Assembly: GCF_020400725.1 (NCBI RefSeq)
Contig: NZ_JAINVG010000011.1
Coordinates: 62,001-126,000, forward strand
Direction: 5' to 3'
Length of the DNA stretch: 64,000 nucleotides
Origin: Streptomyces sp. NK15101
GTDB lineage: Bacteria > Actinomycetota > Actinomycetes > Streptomycetales > Streptomycetaceae
Position 1 is the stretch's first letter, and each line of letters opens with the position of its first letter. Both the position numbers and the translations under genes were made by a program. The notes beneath the pieces were generated by a model. The model had not been told where the DNA came from. It made no database searches and saw only the letters and a program-made list of their open reading frames with translations. Positions 44,911 to 53,869 of this stretch are shown here, in pieces.

Positions 44911-45218
44911 CGCTCGAAGATCACGCGAGGCCTCCGCCGGGAGCTCCTCCAGCTTCTCGTACGGGGTCGCCCTGTCCTGCCGCAGAGGCACACGCGTAGG
45001 GCGTTCGGAACGGGGTCGACCGCCGTACCGCGGACGCCCGTGTCCCGTGTGGTGAAGAACCTGGTGGCGTCGTCGTAGGTGGTGAGGGGCACGCCCCGGG
45101 AGCCCGCGGGGTCGCGCGGACCCGAGCGTGCGGGGGTGCCGGCCCGCCCACCGCGCGGGGCTTCCGGGTTCTGCGGGGAGGGCGCCACCCGTGGGGGGTT
45201 CTGGCGCACACTGGAGGC
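44911..45218 (+). other. Decayed region upstream of the MpaB gene
   Basis: About 300 bases. Minus-strand sequence from GTG 45092 reads VPLTTYDDATRFFTTRDTGV, and a later phase reads ATPYEKLEELPAEASRDL, as if one small gene had been frameshifted. I do not recognise the family. Confidence 0.3.
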
Positions 45219-46148
45219 GTGGTCTGGACCCCACCGTGTTTCGGCGGGCTGCGGGAGCGGGCCGGTGAGGCGCTCCTGCACCGGGTCGCGGGCCCCACCG
45301 CGCACGAGAAGCGGGCCCGCATCCACGAAACGCCGGGGCCGCGCTGGTTCGGCCCCGACCGTCCGGTGCGCCTCGTGCACCCGGACGCGGCGATGTACGT
45401 CGGCGGGCTCGCCGCGCTGCTGCTGCAGTCGCTGCACCCCGTGGCGATGGCGGCGGTCGCCGCGCACTCCGGGTTCGAGAGCGACCCCTGGGGGCGGCTC
45501 CAGCGCACCAGCACCTTCCTGGCGACCACCACGTTCGGTACGGCGCAGGACGCGGAACGCGCGGTGCTCCGGGTGCGCCGGGTGCACGACTCGGTGCGGG
45601 GGCGGACGCCGGAGGGCGTGCCGTACCGGGCCTCCGACCCGCATCTGCTCGCCTGGGTGCACGCGGCCGAGACCGCCTGTTTCCTCAGGGCCCACCAGCG
45701 GTACGGAAGGCGTCCGCTGGATCCTGTGGAGGCGGACGGCTACGTCGCCGACATGGCACAGGTCGCACGCCGGCTCGGGGTCGTGGACCCGCCGGAGAAC
45801 ACCAGGGAACTGGCGGCGCGGCTCGCGCGGTACCGCCCGGAGCTGCGCGCCACCGCGCAATCACGTGCCGCGGCCCGCTACCTGCTCTCGCGTCCTCCGC
45901 TGCCGTGGCCCGCCCGGCTGCCCTACGCGTTCCTGGCGGCCGCGGCGGTCGAGCTGCTGCCCGCCTGGGTACGGGCCCGTCTCGACCTGCCGTACGCCAC
46001 GCGCCTGCTGCTCCCGCTCGCCCGCCCCGGCGGACACGCCGTCGTCGCGGCGATCCGCTGGATCATGCCCGCCGCGCCCCGGCGGACGCGGGCTCCCGCA
46101 GCAGGCTCCCGACGGCACCAATCCTCTCCCTCCGGTCCGTCAGGGTGA
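45219..46148 (+). CDS. MpaB-like oxygenase (DUF2236)
   Basis: A 309-residue protein. The DUF2236 core is present: VHPDAAMYVGGLAALLLQSL, HPVAMAAVAAHSGF, and later WVHAAETACFLRAHQRYG. These proteins resemble the haem-dependent rubber oxygenase (Lcp) and fungal MpaB folds. GGAGG lies very close to GTG 45219, so the exact start is uncertain. The C-terminal 30 residues are low complexity. The substrate is unknown. Confidence 0.78.
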   Translation: MVWTPPCFGGLRERAGEALLHRVAGPTAHEKRARIHETPGPRWFGPDRPVRLVHPDAAMYVGGLAALLLQSLHPVAMAAVAAHSGFESDPWGRLQRTSTFLATTTFGTAQDAERAVLRVRRVHDSVRGRTPEGVPYRASDPHLLAWVHAAETACFLRAHQRYGRRPLDPVEADGYVADMAQVARRLGVVDPPENTRELAARLARYRPELRATAQSRAAARYLLSRPPLPWPARLPYAFLAAAAVELLPAWVRARLDLPYATRLLLPLARPGGHAVVAAIRWIMPAAPRRTRAPAAGSRRHQSSPSGPSG

Positions 46149-46208
46149 TCCGAAAGACATCCCCGGGCCGCTTCCTCCGGCTCTTGCGAGGCTTGTCATA
46201 CTTCCCGG

Positions 46209-46960
46209 ATGGAGGTGCGAGCCGTGGAGGCGGCACGGCGTTGGCTGGCCGATCAGGGCGTCAGCCAGGTGCGCGACGGGTGGGTGAGCGACGAGAAACC
46301 GGACGTGGTGCTCACGGCCGGCCAGGTGGCGCATTCCTGGGCCGGCGATGTGTTCGCCGAGGACCTGGACGCAGCCGACCAGGTGCGGTTGGCCTTCGGA
46401 CTGCTGGACCTCCTCGACGAGTACTGGGTCACGTGCGAGATCCGGTTCGCGAACGAGAGCGCGGAGGGCCCCCTGCCGGCCGACGTGCTGTGGGACGGCT
46501 ACCGTCGCCGCTTGGAAGCGGACCGGGATGCCGAGGCCGTCACCTACTCGCTGTGGGTGGACTGGTTCGAGGACCACACCACTTCCGCGACGGCCTTCGC
46601 CGAGGTGCTCGGCAACGACGTCGACCGAGTGGTGGCCGATCGACCGGAAGCCCTGCTCCGCCGAGCCCGTCGGGTTCTGGAGTGCTCGGGGCCGGTGCGC
46701 TGGACGGTGAAGGAGCCGGCGTACCGCACGGCCGCGCGGCTCCCCGCCCTGCGTCCAGCCCTCTTCCGTGGTCTTCGGGCGGGCTTCCACGACGTCTACG
46801 GCGACCTGGAGCCGGCTGCCGCACTGGCCCTCCTCGACCGGCTGGATCTCCCCCCGGACACCCGGCACCTCGCCGAACTGCGCCACGTACTCGCCGCGGG
46901 GCACAGGAACCACTACCGCAGTCCCGGCGCCTGGCCGAGGCGCTTCGCTCCCGCTCCTGA
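46209..46960 (+). CDS. Hypothetical protein with a 3' frameshift
   Basis: About 250 residues of soluble, mostly helical sequence (ARRWLADQGVSQVRDGWVS; DVLWDGYRRRLEADRDAEA). In the literal sequence the frame does not stop and runs into the VOC gene to 47504. Adding one C to TCCCGG at 46922-46927 gives the tail RRLAEALRSRS and a TGA at 46960, which looks natural. I take that as the real end. The family is not recognised. Confidence 0.6.
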
Positions 46961-47135
46961 GCCACGGGTCCGAAGGACCGGAGAAAGACGCCGGCGACAC
47001 CGGGCCCGGGCCGGGGGATGGTCGCCGTCTTCTCGCCACGGGTGGCGGTGCCGAGCCCGGCAGGGCGGGTCGCCGATGAGTTCACCGTCCTCGAACGGTC
47101 CACCCAGCGACACGACCGTTCTCGACAGGAGTGCC

Positions 47136-47504
47136 ATGTCCACCATCCAGCCAGTGATCGTCACCGACCACCTGGACGCCCTGCTCGGCTTCTACACGGA
47201 ACTGTTCGGTGCCGAGGAGATCTTCCGGGTACCGGAGGAAGGCCCGGTCTTCTATCTGGGTTTGCGCATCGGCGACAGCGACCTCGGGCTGGTGGCCAAG
47301 GCGGACCTGGGGAGCAGGGAGGCGCCGCGGATCCTGCTCGGCATCGGTGTCGACGACGTCGACGAGACGCTCGGCCGGGTGACGGCACTGGGCGGCTCGG
47401 TCAGCGGCGGCCCCAACGACATGCCCTGGGGACAGCGCGTCGCCCACGTCCAGGACCCCGACGGCAATCCGTTGAACCTCACCCAGCCGATCCCGGCCCG
47501 GTGA
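47136..47504 (+). CDS. VOC-family (glyoxalase/bleomycin-resistance-like) protein
   Basis: A 122-residue protein; ATG 47136 has GGAG seven bases upstream, so it is treated as its own gene despite being in phase with the upstream readthrough. The two beta-alpha-beta-beta-beta units run LDALLGFYTELFGAEEIF and GVDDVDETLGRVTALGG, ending HVQDPDGNPLNLTQP. VOC proteins bind a divalent metal and act as lyases, isomerases or drug-binding proteins. Function here is unknown. Confidence 0.8.
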   Translation: MSTIQPVIVTDHLDALLGFYTELFGAEEIFRVPEEGPVFYLGLRIGDSDLGLVAKADLGSREAPRILLGIGVDDVDETLGRVTALGGSVSGGPNDMPWGQRVAHVQDPDGNPLNLTQPIPAR

Positions 47505-47527
47505 CGCCGTTCCGGATGCCGCGCAGG

Positions 47528-47545
47528 GGCCCCTCCGGAGGGGCC
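47528..47545 (+). terminator. Palindrome terminator after the VOC gene
   Basis: GGCCCCTCCGGAGGGGCC is a perfect 18-base palindrome 24 bases after the stop. Confidence 0.5.
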
Positions 47546-47558
47546 GCCTCCGCCGGGA

Positions 47559-47590
47559 GGACCTCGTACCGGGTGGACCTCGTACCGGGT
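47559..47590 (+). repeat. Two 16-bp tandem repeats
   Basis: GGACCTCGTACCGGGT occurs twice head to tail, followed by a GGACGGAGG-type low-complexity stretch. Confidence 0.6.
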
Positions 47591-47697
47591 GGACGGAGGA
47601 CGGCTGGGCGAAGGGTGGACGGAGGCCGGCCGGGCGGGGCGTTCGCCGTGCTCGGCGATGCCGCCTCGGGGCCGGCCGGAGCGACGCCACCGAGGGA

Positions 47698-48219
47698 TCA
47701 CGAACGGCTCTCGCTCCGGGTGGTGCCGAGCGCGGCCGCGATGTCCTCGAGGATCCCGACGAACTCGTCCGCCGGGATTTCGACCACGAAGACCGTGCCG
47801 ACGTCTTCGGGGCGGCTGAGCAGGTGTTCCTCACGCCAGAACTCCAGCGTGATCACCAGGCGGTCCTCTTCGCGGAAGAGGTGCGCCAACACGTTGTCGG
47901 TGGTCGGCCCCCAGAGCAGGGCCCGGAATCGACCGTGCAACCGGTAGGCGGCCTCGGACTCGTCGTCGTTCGTCGTGCTCCGCACGAGACGCCGGTGTGC
48001 GGCTTCGGCGGACAGGCCGGCGAACGGCTGGGGAGAACCTTCGCCGGACCGCAGCCAGGCGGCGGTGTCCAGCACGTCGCGGCGGAACTGGGGGCCGTAA
48101 GCCATGTTGTCGTCGCAGGTCAGCCACTTGCCGACGGCCCAGAGGTCGACACGGCGCAGTGGGCCCGGCTCGCCGATCTCGGCGGCGAACCGGAGCTTGT
48201 CTCCCAGAACCACGTTCAT
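47698..48219 (-). CDS. Hypothetical protein
   Basis: A 173-residue acidic protein starting MNVVLGDKLRFAAEIGEPG. It has an alpha/beta pattern with LLWGPTTDNVLAHLF and TVFVVEIPADEFVGILEDI, and no signal or Cys motif. The start resembles immunity-type proteins (VLGD...F.), but this is too weak to name a family. It stands alone, convergent with the VOC gene. Confidence 0.6.
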   Translation of the reverse strand: MNVVLGDKLRFAAEIGEPGPLRRVDLWAVGKWLTCDDNMAYGPQFRRDVLDTAAWLRSGEGSPQPFAGLSAEAAHRRLVRSTTNDDESEAAYRLHGRFRALLWGPTTDNVLAHLFREEDRLVITLEFWREEHLLSRPEDVGTVFVVEIPADEFVGILEDIAAALGTTRSESRS

Positions 48220-48777
48220 ACCGGTGACCGTCGCAGGTTCAGCCCTTCACGAACAACCCAATACATCACCGGGGAAGGCGCCGGCGCGCCTCGGCGGAGA
48301 ACGAGCGGCTGCCGACCCCGGTGTCTCCCGAGGGGGTGAACCGCCCCCTGGTCCCCTTCAGCGGCCCTCGACGGATGGGCGCACCGGCGGCAGTGCCCAC
48401 GGCTCCGAAGTCCCGCTGATCAAGTCCGCCAGGAACTGGACGGCACCTGCCTCGTCATGCGGGCGGGAGCCGTGCGCCGGAGGGAAGTCGGCCCGGGTGC
48501 GGTGCGGGTGCGGTACGGGTGCGGCCCGGGTGCGGTACGGGCTTCTTTCACGTGTGTTGCGGGTTGTTGTGGCCCCTGTGTCGGCGTGTATCGGGACCTT
48601 GTTCTTCGGATGAAAGGGTGGGCCGCATTTCGGGCGTGAGCGGCTCAACCCCCTTTTATGGCACGTGACATGTGCGCGGCGGACTGGGAGCGTCCCCGGC
48701 CATCGAGGCAGTCCCCCGTTGTCCGGGCGGGCGGCGGCGATCCCGTCCAACTCCCCACGACCTTCTGGAGAAACCAC
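48220..48777 (+). other. Long 5' region of the metalloprotease gene
   Basis: About 560 bases. It contains the 11-bp tandem repeat (annotated) and, nearer the gene, GGCACGTGACATGTGC, an imperfect palindrome. No gene is seen on either strand. Confidence 0.35.
48494..48541 (+). repeat. Four 11-bp tandem repeats upstream of the metalloprotease
   Basis: The unit CGGGTGCGGTR is repeated four times plus CGGG with one or two changes, a period of about one helical turn, 237-284 bases before the protease start. Confidence 0.7.
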
Positions 48778-50445
48778 ATGTCCACGTTTTCCTCTGCCGG
48801 CAGCAGGGCGCGCCGTCTCGCGCTCGCGTCGGGCGCGGTCGTCCTCACCGGCGGCCTGCTGGCCGTCGGTGCCACCACCGCATCGGCGGGCTCCGCTCCG
48901 GTCCACGACGGCACGTCCGTCGCGGTCACCGCCGGATCCCTCGGCCTCGGCGCCAAGGAGGAGCTGGTCGTCAAGGACGTGATCAGGGACGTCGACGGCA
49001 CGGTACACACCCGCTACGACCGCACCTATGCCGGTCTGCCGGTCCTGGGCGGTGACCTGATCGTCCATCGCGCCGCCGACGGGACCGTCAAGGACGTCAC
49101 CAAGGCCGTCCAGGCCGCCATCGAGGTCGACTCGCTCGCCCCGAAGCTCACCGCGACCGCCGCCGCGTCCGCCGCGGTCAAGGCCGCCCGGGCCGCGAAG
49201 ACCACGGGGGCCGCCACCGGAGAAGCCCCCCGCAAGGTCGTCTGGGCCGCCGCCGGCAAGCCCGTCCTCGCCTACGAGACCGTCGTCACCGGCACCCAGC
49301 GGGACGGCGTCACCCCGAGTCTGCTGCGCGTCGTCACCGACGCCGACACCGGCAAGAAGCTGTACGAGAACCAGCTGATCGACGGCATAGCCGACGGCGC
49401 CACCGGCAAGAACGGCGTCTCCGCCGCCGGCAAGCCGGGCAGCCCCCAGGCCGGCGCAGTCGGCACCGGCGTCAGCCAGTACAGCGGCACCGTCAGCCTC
49501 AACACCACTGCGTCCTCGAAGGGTTACGACCTCGTCGACAACGAGCGCGGCGGGGCCGGCGTCGTCGACCTCCAGCACCGGACGGGCGGCAAGGGGACCC
49601 TGTTCACCGACGCCGACAACGCCTGGGGGGACGGCACTCCCGCCGACAACCAGACCGCCGCCGTGGACGCCGCCTACGGTGCCGCCCAGACCTGGGACTT
49701 CTACAAGAACGTCCTGCACCGCAACGGCATCAAGAACGACGGCCGGGCCCCGGTCTCCAAGGTCCACTACGGCAACGCCTACCAGAACGCCTTCTGGGAC
49801 GACCGGTCCTTCACCATCACCTACGGCGACGGCGCGAACGACCAGCACCCGCTGACCCAGCTCGACGTGGCGGGCCACGAGTTCAGCCACGGCGTCACCT
49901 CGGCCACCGCCGGCCTGCAGTACTCCGGCGAGTCCGGCGGCCTGAACGAGGCCACCTCGGACATCTTCGGCACCGCGGTGGAGTGGAACGCGAACAACGC
50001 CCAGGACCCGGGTGACTACCTCCTCGGCGAGAAGATCGACGTCTTCGGCAACGGCAAGCCGCTGCGCCACCAGGACCGGCCCAGCAAGGACGGCCGCGGT
50101 TCGGTCGACTACTGGAGCGCCGGCGTCGGCAACCTGAACGTGCACTACTCCTCCGGCGTCGCCAACCACTTCTTCTACCTGCTGTCCGAGGGCAGCGGTG
50201 CGAAGGACATCAACGGGGTGCACTACGACAGCCCGACCGTGGACGGCTCCACGGTCACCGGCATCGGCCGCGACAAGGCCGTGCAGATCTGGTACCGGGC
50301 GCTGACCGCCTACTTCACCTCCACCACCGACTACCACGGCGCCCGTGAGGGCACCCTGAAGGCGGCCGCCGACCTCTACGGCGCCGACGGCGCCGAGGTC
50401 AGGGCCGTGGACGCCGCCTGGGCGGCGGTGAACGTCAAGGCCTGA
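48778..50445 (+). CDS. Secreted M4-family zinc metalloprotease (thermolysin-like)
   Basis: A 555-residue preproenzyme; GGAGAAACCAC precedes ATG 48778. A signal peptide (ARRLALASGAVVLTGGLLAV to TASAG) is followed by an FTP/PepSY-type propeptide to about residue 235. The catalytic domain has HEFSHGVT with GGLNEATSDIF (the third zinc ligand Glu), and later NLNVHYSSGVANHFFYLL with the active-site His region. It is a general extracellular protease. Helical-turn repeats upstream may be regulatory, and a strong terminator follows. Confidence 0.9.
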   Translation: MSTFSSAGSRARRLALASGAVVLTGGLLAVGATTASAGSAPVHDGTSVAVTAGSLGLGAKEELVVKDVIRDVDGTVHTRYDRTYAGLPVLGGDLIVHRAADGTVKDVTKAVQAAIEVDSLAPKLTATAAASAAVKAARAAKTTGAATGEAPRKVVWAAAGKPVLAYETVVTGTQRDGVTPSLLRVVTDADTGKKLYENQLIDGIADGATGKNGVSAAGKPGSPQAGAVGTGVSQYSGTVSLNTTASSKGYDLVDNERGGAGVVDLQHRTGGKGTLFTDADNAWGDGTPADNQTAAVDAAYGAAQTWDFYKNVLHRNGIKNDGRAPVSKVHYGNAYQNAFWDDRSFTITYGDGANDQHPLTQLDVAGHEFSHGVTSATAGLQYSGESGGLNEATSDIFGTAVEWNANNAQDPGDYLLGEKIDVFGNGKPLRHQDRPSKDGRGSVDYWSAGVGNLNVHYSSGVANHFFYLLSEGSGAKDINGVHYDSPTVDGSTVTGIGRDKAVQIWYRALTAYFTSTTDYHGAREGTLKAAADLYGADGAEVRAVDAAWAAVNVKA

Positions 50446-50474
50446 TCCGTGCGGCGGTGAACGAGGGCGCCCAA

Positions 50475-50506
50475 GGGGCGGTGGCCGGGTTGCCGGGCAC
50501 CGCCCC
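50475..50506 (+). terminator. Hairpin terminator after the metalloprotease
   Basis: GGGGCGGTG and CACCGCCCC form a perfect 9-bp stem with an inner GCCGG/CCGG hairpin, 30 bases after the stop. Confidence 0.6.
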
Positions 50507-50561
50507 CGCCACGTCACGGTGTCGAACCACGGCCCGCCCTCTGCCCCGACCCTTGTTCAAC

Positions 50562-50601
50562 CTATCGAAATTCGATAGATTTCCATCGCAACTCGATGGA
50601 A
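50562..50601 (+). promoter_or_regulatory. Two phased palindromic operators before the DUF2975-XRE pair
   Basis: CTATCGAAATTCGATAG (50562-50578) and TTCCATCG-n5-CGATGGAA (50581-50601) share ATCG-n5-TCGAT cores exactly 21 bases apart, two helical turns, ending 10 bases before the start codon at 50611. This fits cooperative binding by the XRE protein encoded in the operon. Confidence 0.7.
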
Positions 50602-50610
50602 GGACGGGCT

Positions 50611-51096
50611 ATGGGAAAGCTGACCGTGCGCGCGCTGCGCGTCGTGCTCGTGGTGGTGCTCGCCGGCACCGTGTTCGTACAGGCGTCGATGGTGTGGGCG
50701 CTGGCCACCGACCCCGAGGACGGGTCGCTCCCGCTGACCCCCCTGCGCCTGATCACGATCCTGGGCATGGTGTCCGCCCAGGTCGCCCTGGTCTGCGTCT
50801 GGCGGCTGGTGACGATGGTGCGACGCGGAACCGTGTTCTCCCACACCGCCTTCCGGTACGTGGACGGCGTGATCGGCTCGATCGTGGCCGCCGCCCTCGT
50901 ATGGTTCGCGGTCACGGCCCTCAACGCACCGGGACAGCGGGACGACCCGGGCGTCACCGTGATCATGGGCGGCGTCGGCGTGGCCATCCTGGGGGTCGCG
51001 CTCATCGTGCTGCTGCTGCGGATGCTGCTCGCCCAGGCCGTCGCGCGCGACGTCGAAGCGACGCAGATGCAGGCCGAGCTGGACGAGGTGATCTGA
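50611..51096 (+). CDS. DUF2975 membrane protein
   Basis: A 161-residue protein with four hydrophobic helices. ATG 50611 has GGAAGG seven bases upstream; the ATG at 50596 lies inside the operator. Segments VRALRVVLVVVLAGTVFVQA, LITILGMVSAQVALVCVWRL and GVAILGVALIVLLLRMLLAQ are the DUF2975 helices. It overlaps the XRE gene (TGATG), the usual pairing of this family. It may sequester or signal to that regulator. Confidence 0.78.
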   Translation: MGKLTVRALRVVLVVVLAGTVFVQASMVWALATDPEDGSLPLTPLRLITILGMVSAQVALVCVWRLVTMVRRGTVFSHTAFRYVDGVIGSIVAAALVWFAVTALNAPGQRDDPGVTVIMGGVGVAILGVALIVLLLRMLLAQAVARDVEATQMQAELDEVI

Positions 51097-51317
51097 TGCC
51101 GATCGCCGTCGACATCGACGTGATGCTGGCCAGGCGGAAGATGTCCGTGGGCGAGCTCGCGGACCGCGTGGGGATCACGCCCGCCAACCTGGCGGTGCTC
51201 AAGAACGGCCGTGCCAAAGCGGTGCGCTTCGCGACGCTCGCCGCGCTCTGCGAGGTGCTCGAGTGCCAGCCGGGCGACCTGCTGCGCTGGGAGGCCGAGG
51301 ACGCCCCGGAGGGATGA
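51096..51317 (+). CDS. XRE-family helix-turn-helix regulator
   Basis: A 73-residue protein starting within the stop of the upstream gene. MLARRKMSVGELADRVGITP and NLAVLKNGRAKAVRF form the HTH, and LCEVLECQPGDLLRW is the standard YozG/XRE ending. It is probably an autorepressor acting at the two phased palindromes upstream of the operon. Confidence 0.85.
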   Translation: MPIAVDIDVMLARRKMSVGELADRVGITPANLAVLKNGRAKAVRFATLAALCEVLECQPGDLLRWEAEDAPEG

Positions 51318-51477
51318 CGCGCCTCGCGGCGCCGGCGCCGGAAGCCGGACGGCATGGTGGTGGGCTGCTCCTCGCGGTGACGCTCCTCGCCGTCGCCCGG
51401 TGCGCCGTCTCGGCCTTCCGGGACGGCGCCGGTACTCCTTCGCGCCCCGGCGGGAGCCGACCGGCCGACCGCCCTCG

Positions 51478-51536
51478 GCTTGGGTTCGGCGGCTTGGGGT
51501 TTCGCGGCTTGGGGTCGGCGGCTTGGGTTCGGCCTA
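51478..51536 (+). repeat. GGCTTGGG-type imperfect tandem repeat
   Basis: CGGCTTGGGTTCGG-like units recur four times (about 14-16 bases each) between the XRE gene and the convergent membrane protein. Confidence 0.55.
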
Positions 51537-52763
51537 ATTCCTGCCGCGGGAGCGCCTGCGGGTGATCAGCCAGGTGCCACCGACGACGATCAGGGCGAAG
51601 ACGGACAGCACCGCCCCAAGGGCGGTCAGCAGCCACAGCCGTTCGCGCAGCTTCAGGGTGCCGCTGAGGGTGACCTGGAGGGAGCCGACGGCGAAGGCGA
51701 TCGCCGAGGTGAACACGGCGACGAGTTCGACCGCCCGTATCGAGGAGGTGTGCACGGTGCGTTCCAGGTCGGCGTTGGCGGCCTCCTGGCGCCGCCAACG
51801 GGCCTCGTGCTCCGCCTCGCGTGCCGCCCGCAGCCGGGCTTCCTGGATGGCGTCCCGCTTGACGAGGTACTGCTCCATCAACAGCTCGCGGCTGAAGGTG
51901 CCGTGGTGGGCGAGCAGGGCCAGTGCGGCATCGACGTGCGACAGGGCCTCGTCGTGGTCGGCGCACAGATGGTGGGCGGTGGCGAGACGGAAGCGGAACA
52001 TGTGGTTATCGGGGTGGGCGTCCACGGCCTCCCGCGCGAGCCGGCGCAGGAGTTCGCCCTGGCCGTCGAAGGGCACGGAGAACGCCAGCCCGTTCAGGCA
52101 CACGTCCATCACGTGCCGGGAGCGGTGCGCGGCCTCCCATGCCCGCTCCAGCAGGTCGCGGGCGTGCTCGGTGGTCAGGGCGCGGCTCCCGAACGCCGCG
52201 AAGGCGCGCAGGGCCAGGATCACCGGCTCCTCGCGGCGCGGGCCTGCCAGGGTGGCGAGGGCGGAGGTGGTGAGGACGGCGTTCAGGTCGTCGAAGGCGA
52301 AGTTCGCGCGGAGTTTTCCCGCGTGGTAGAGCAGGACGGTGAGAGCCGCGTCGGCGGCCCCGGGGGTTCCTGCGAGGCCTCGGGCCGCCTCGTCGAGCTG
52401 TTCGCGGGTCTCCACGTGGGACCGGTTGATGAAGCCGTTCCCGAGGGTCCACTGCTCGCGGACGGCGGAGCGGCATCCGGTCGTGGTGTGCAGGGCGATC
52501 CAGCGCGCGCAGGCCAGGGCGGTGTCCGTGGACGGGCTGTCGGCGAAGCGCCGCCGCCAGTAGCGGTCGGCGCAGACGAAGAACGGGTCGGTCGCGAAGT
52601 CCGCGGTCCTGACCTCGAAGTCCGGTTCCTGTCCGCTCTCTCGGAGCTGGAGGGCGACCTGCTCGGCGATGCGCTCGAGGTCGGCGGCCTCGGCACCCAC
52701 TGCCGCCGCCAGCCGGGCCCGGGATCGCTCCTGCGTCTGTTCCTGCGCGGCCGGCGTGTCCAT
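51534..52763 (-). CDS. Hypothetical protein with helical repeats and two C-terminal membrane helices
   Basis: A 409-residue protein. Residues about 130-290 are TPR-like helical pairs (VNAHPDN-type turns such as AVDAHPDNHMFRFRLATAHH). A coiled coil (ARLRAAREAEHEARWRRQEA) is followed by two membrane helices near 345-405 and a basic tail. The N-terminus is cytoplasmic by the positive-inside rule. No family is recognised; a membrane-tethered scaffold is possible. Confidence 0.62.
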   Translation of the reverse strand: MDTPAAQEQTQERSRARLAAAVGAEAADLERIAEQVALQLRESGQEPDFEVRTADFATDPFFVCADRYWRRRFADSPSTDTALACARWIALHTTTGCRSAVREQWTLGNGFINRSHVETREQLDEAARGLAGTPGAADAALTVLLYHAGKLRANFAFDDLNAVLTTSALATLAGPRREEPVILALRAFAAFGSRALTTEHARDLLERAWEAAHRSRHVMDVCLNGLAFSVPFDGQGELLRRLAREAVDAHPDNHMFRFRLATAHHLCADHDEALSHVDAALALLAHHGTFSRELLMEQYLVKRDAIQEARLRAAREAEHEARWRRQEAANADLERTVHTSSIRAVELVAVFTSAIAFAVGSLQVTLSGTLKLRERLWLLTALGAVLSVFALIVVGGTWLITRRRSRGRN

Positions 52764-52906
52764 CGCTTCCCCCTGCGTGATCGTTCTCCCCGACGCAAGA
52801 CCCTACAGGTGCACTTCAACGCCCTTTCGGGGCCTGCCCACAGAGACGCACACGGCCACGGACACGCACACGGACCCGCCGAAGGACGCGTACGGAGGGA
52901 GACGCC

Positions 52907-53737
52907 CTGCGCTTTCAGCTCGGCGCGGCCGGCGGGGCTGTCGAGGTAGCGCAGTCGGGCCGCCAGGCCGCGTCGGGAGCAGTCGACCAGCAGCCACAGG
53001 GGGACTCCGTCACCCACAGCCCCCGGCTCCATGCGGTTGCCGAGGGGGTCGGGCAGGTCGGTGTGGTCCCAGTCGGCGGGGGCGACGAGGTGCACTCCGG
53101 CCTTCTTCGGGTCGTGGACGCCGATGGTGTCCTCCCGGAGCCGACCGCTCGGCAACCACGCCTTGAGCGCGGACAGGTAGGCGGCGTTCATGTCGAGCGC
53201 GGTCACCCCGATGCGCTCGCCCTTCTTCGCCACCGAGAAGGGGGCCGCGTTGCGCCACTTCGGACGGCCCTCCCAGATCTCGTCCGCGCCCTTCTGCGAC
53301 TTCTTCCTGAGGGCGTCCTGCGTCGGCGGGAACTCCGAGTGCTCGTAGCGGCCGCCGACCCGGGTCGCCTTCAGGGGTGCCATCACATCCGGGATGGCCG
53401 TCCTGATCAGCGCGGCCTGCGCGGCCTCGACGTCACCCGCGTGCTCGGCGAGGACGCCGTGGACGCGATCGGTGATCTGCTCGATCAGAGTCCCTGAGGC
53501 GTACCCGGGCGCGCCGGGCCGGAGGCTCCGTGCGTCGCCCTGCCGCTCCCCCGACCGCGACATCAGCGCCGTCACCGTGAACCCGAGGATCTCTTCCGTG
53601 CCCGACACGCATGCCGCTCCGTCCACCCGTACGCGTGAAACGCATGCGCCATGTGCTGGGCTGCCCCTCAGAACGGACGCCCCGGGGCGCGGTTCCAGGG
53701 GGAATCGGGGGAGCCAGTGGTCCGGCACGTCGCTCAT
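52907..53737 (-). pseudogene. Truncated plasmid/phage-type replication or polymerase-like protein
   Basis: Residues 1-277 read as real protein (VTALDMNAAYLSALKAWLPS; HLVAPADWDHTDLPDPLGNR; GVPLWLLVDCSRRGLAARL). After that the phase continues as low-complexity shadow of the next gene, so the C-terminus is lost. LDMNAAY resembles the D-x2-x-x-Y of polymerase motif A. Similar proteins occur on actinomycete plasmids and phages. The family call is tentative; truncation is clear. Confidence 0.45.
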
Positions 53738-53869
53738 CAGCCGGTACGTGGCGGTCCATGGCCTCAGGGCCTGGAGTCATCACATCGCACCGCGAGCGTT
53801 TGACATCCCCTGAAAGCCGTTCAAGAGTGCCTTTCAGACAGCATCGGACAATCTGGACAGGAGTCAGGA

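Noticed and set aside
46209..47504. Single 431-residue protein joining a hypothetical domain to a VOC domain
   Set aside because: The VOC part has its own ribosome site and ATG, the linker is low complexity, and one base repairs the upstream stop.
48494..48541. CRISPR-like array
   Set aside because: Units are only 11 bases with no spacers; it is a simple tandem repeat. No CRISPR array or cas genes were seen in the window.
48358..50517. Long minus-strand frame opposite the metalloprotease
   Set aside because: Gly/Val-rich shadow of a gene with intact zinc motifs and signal peptide.
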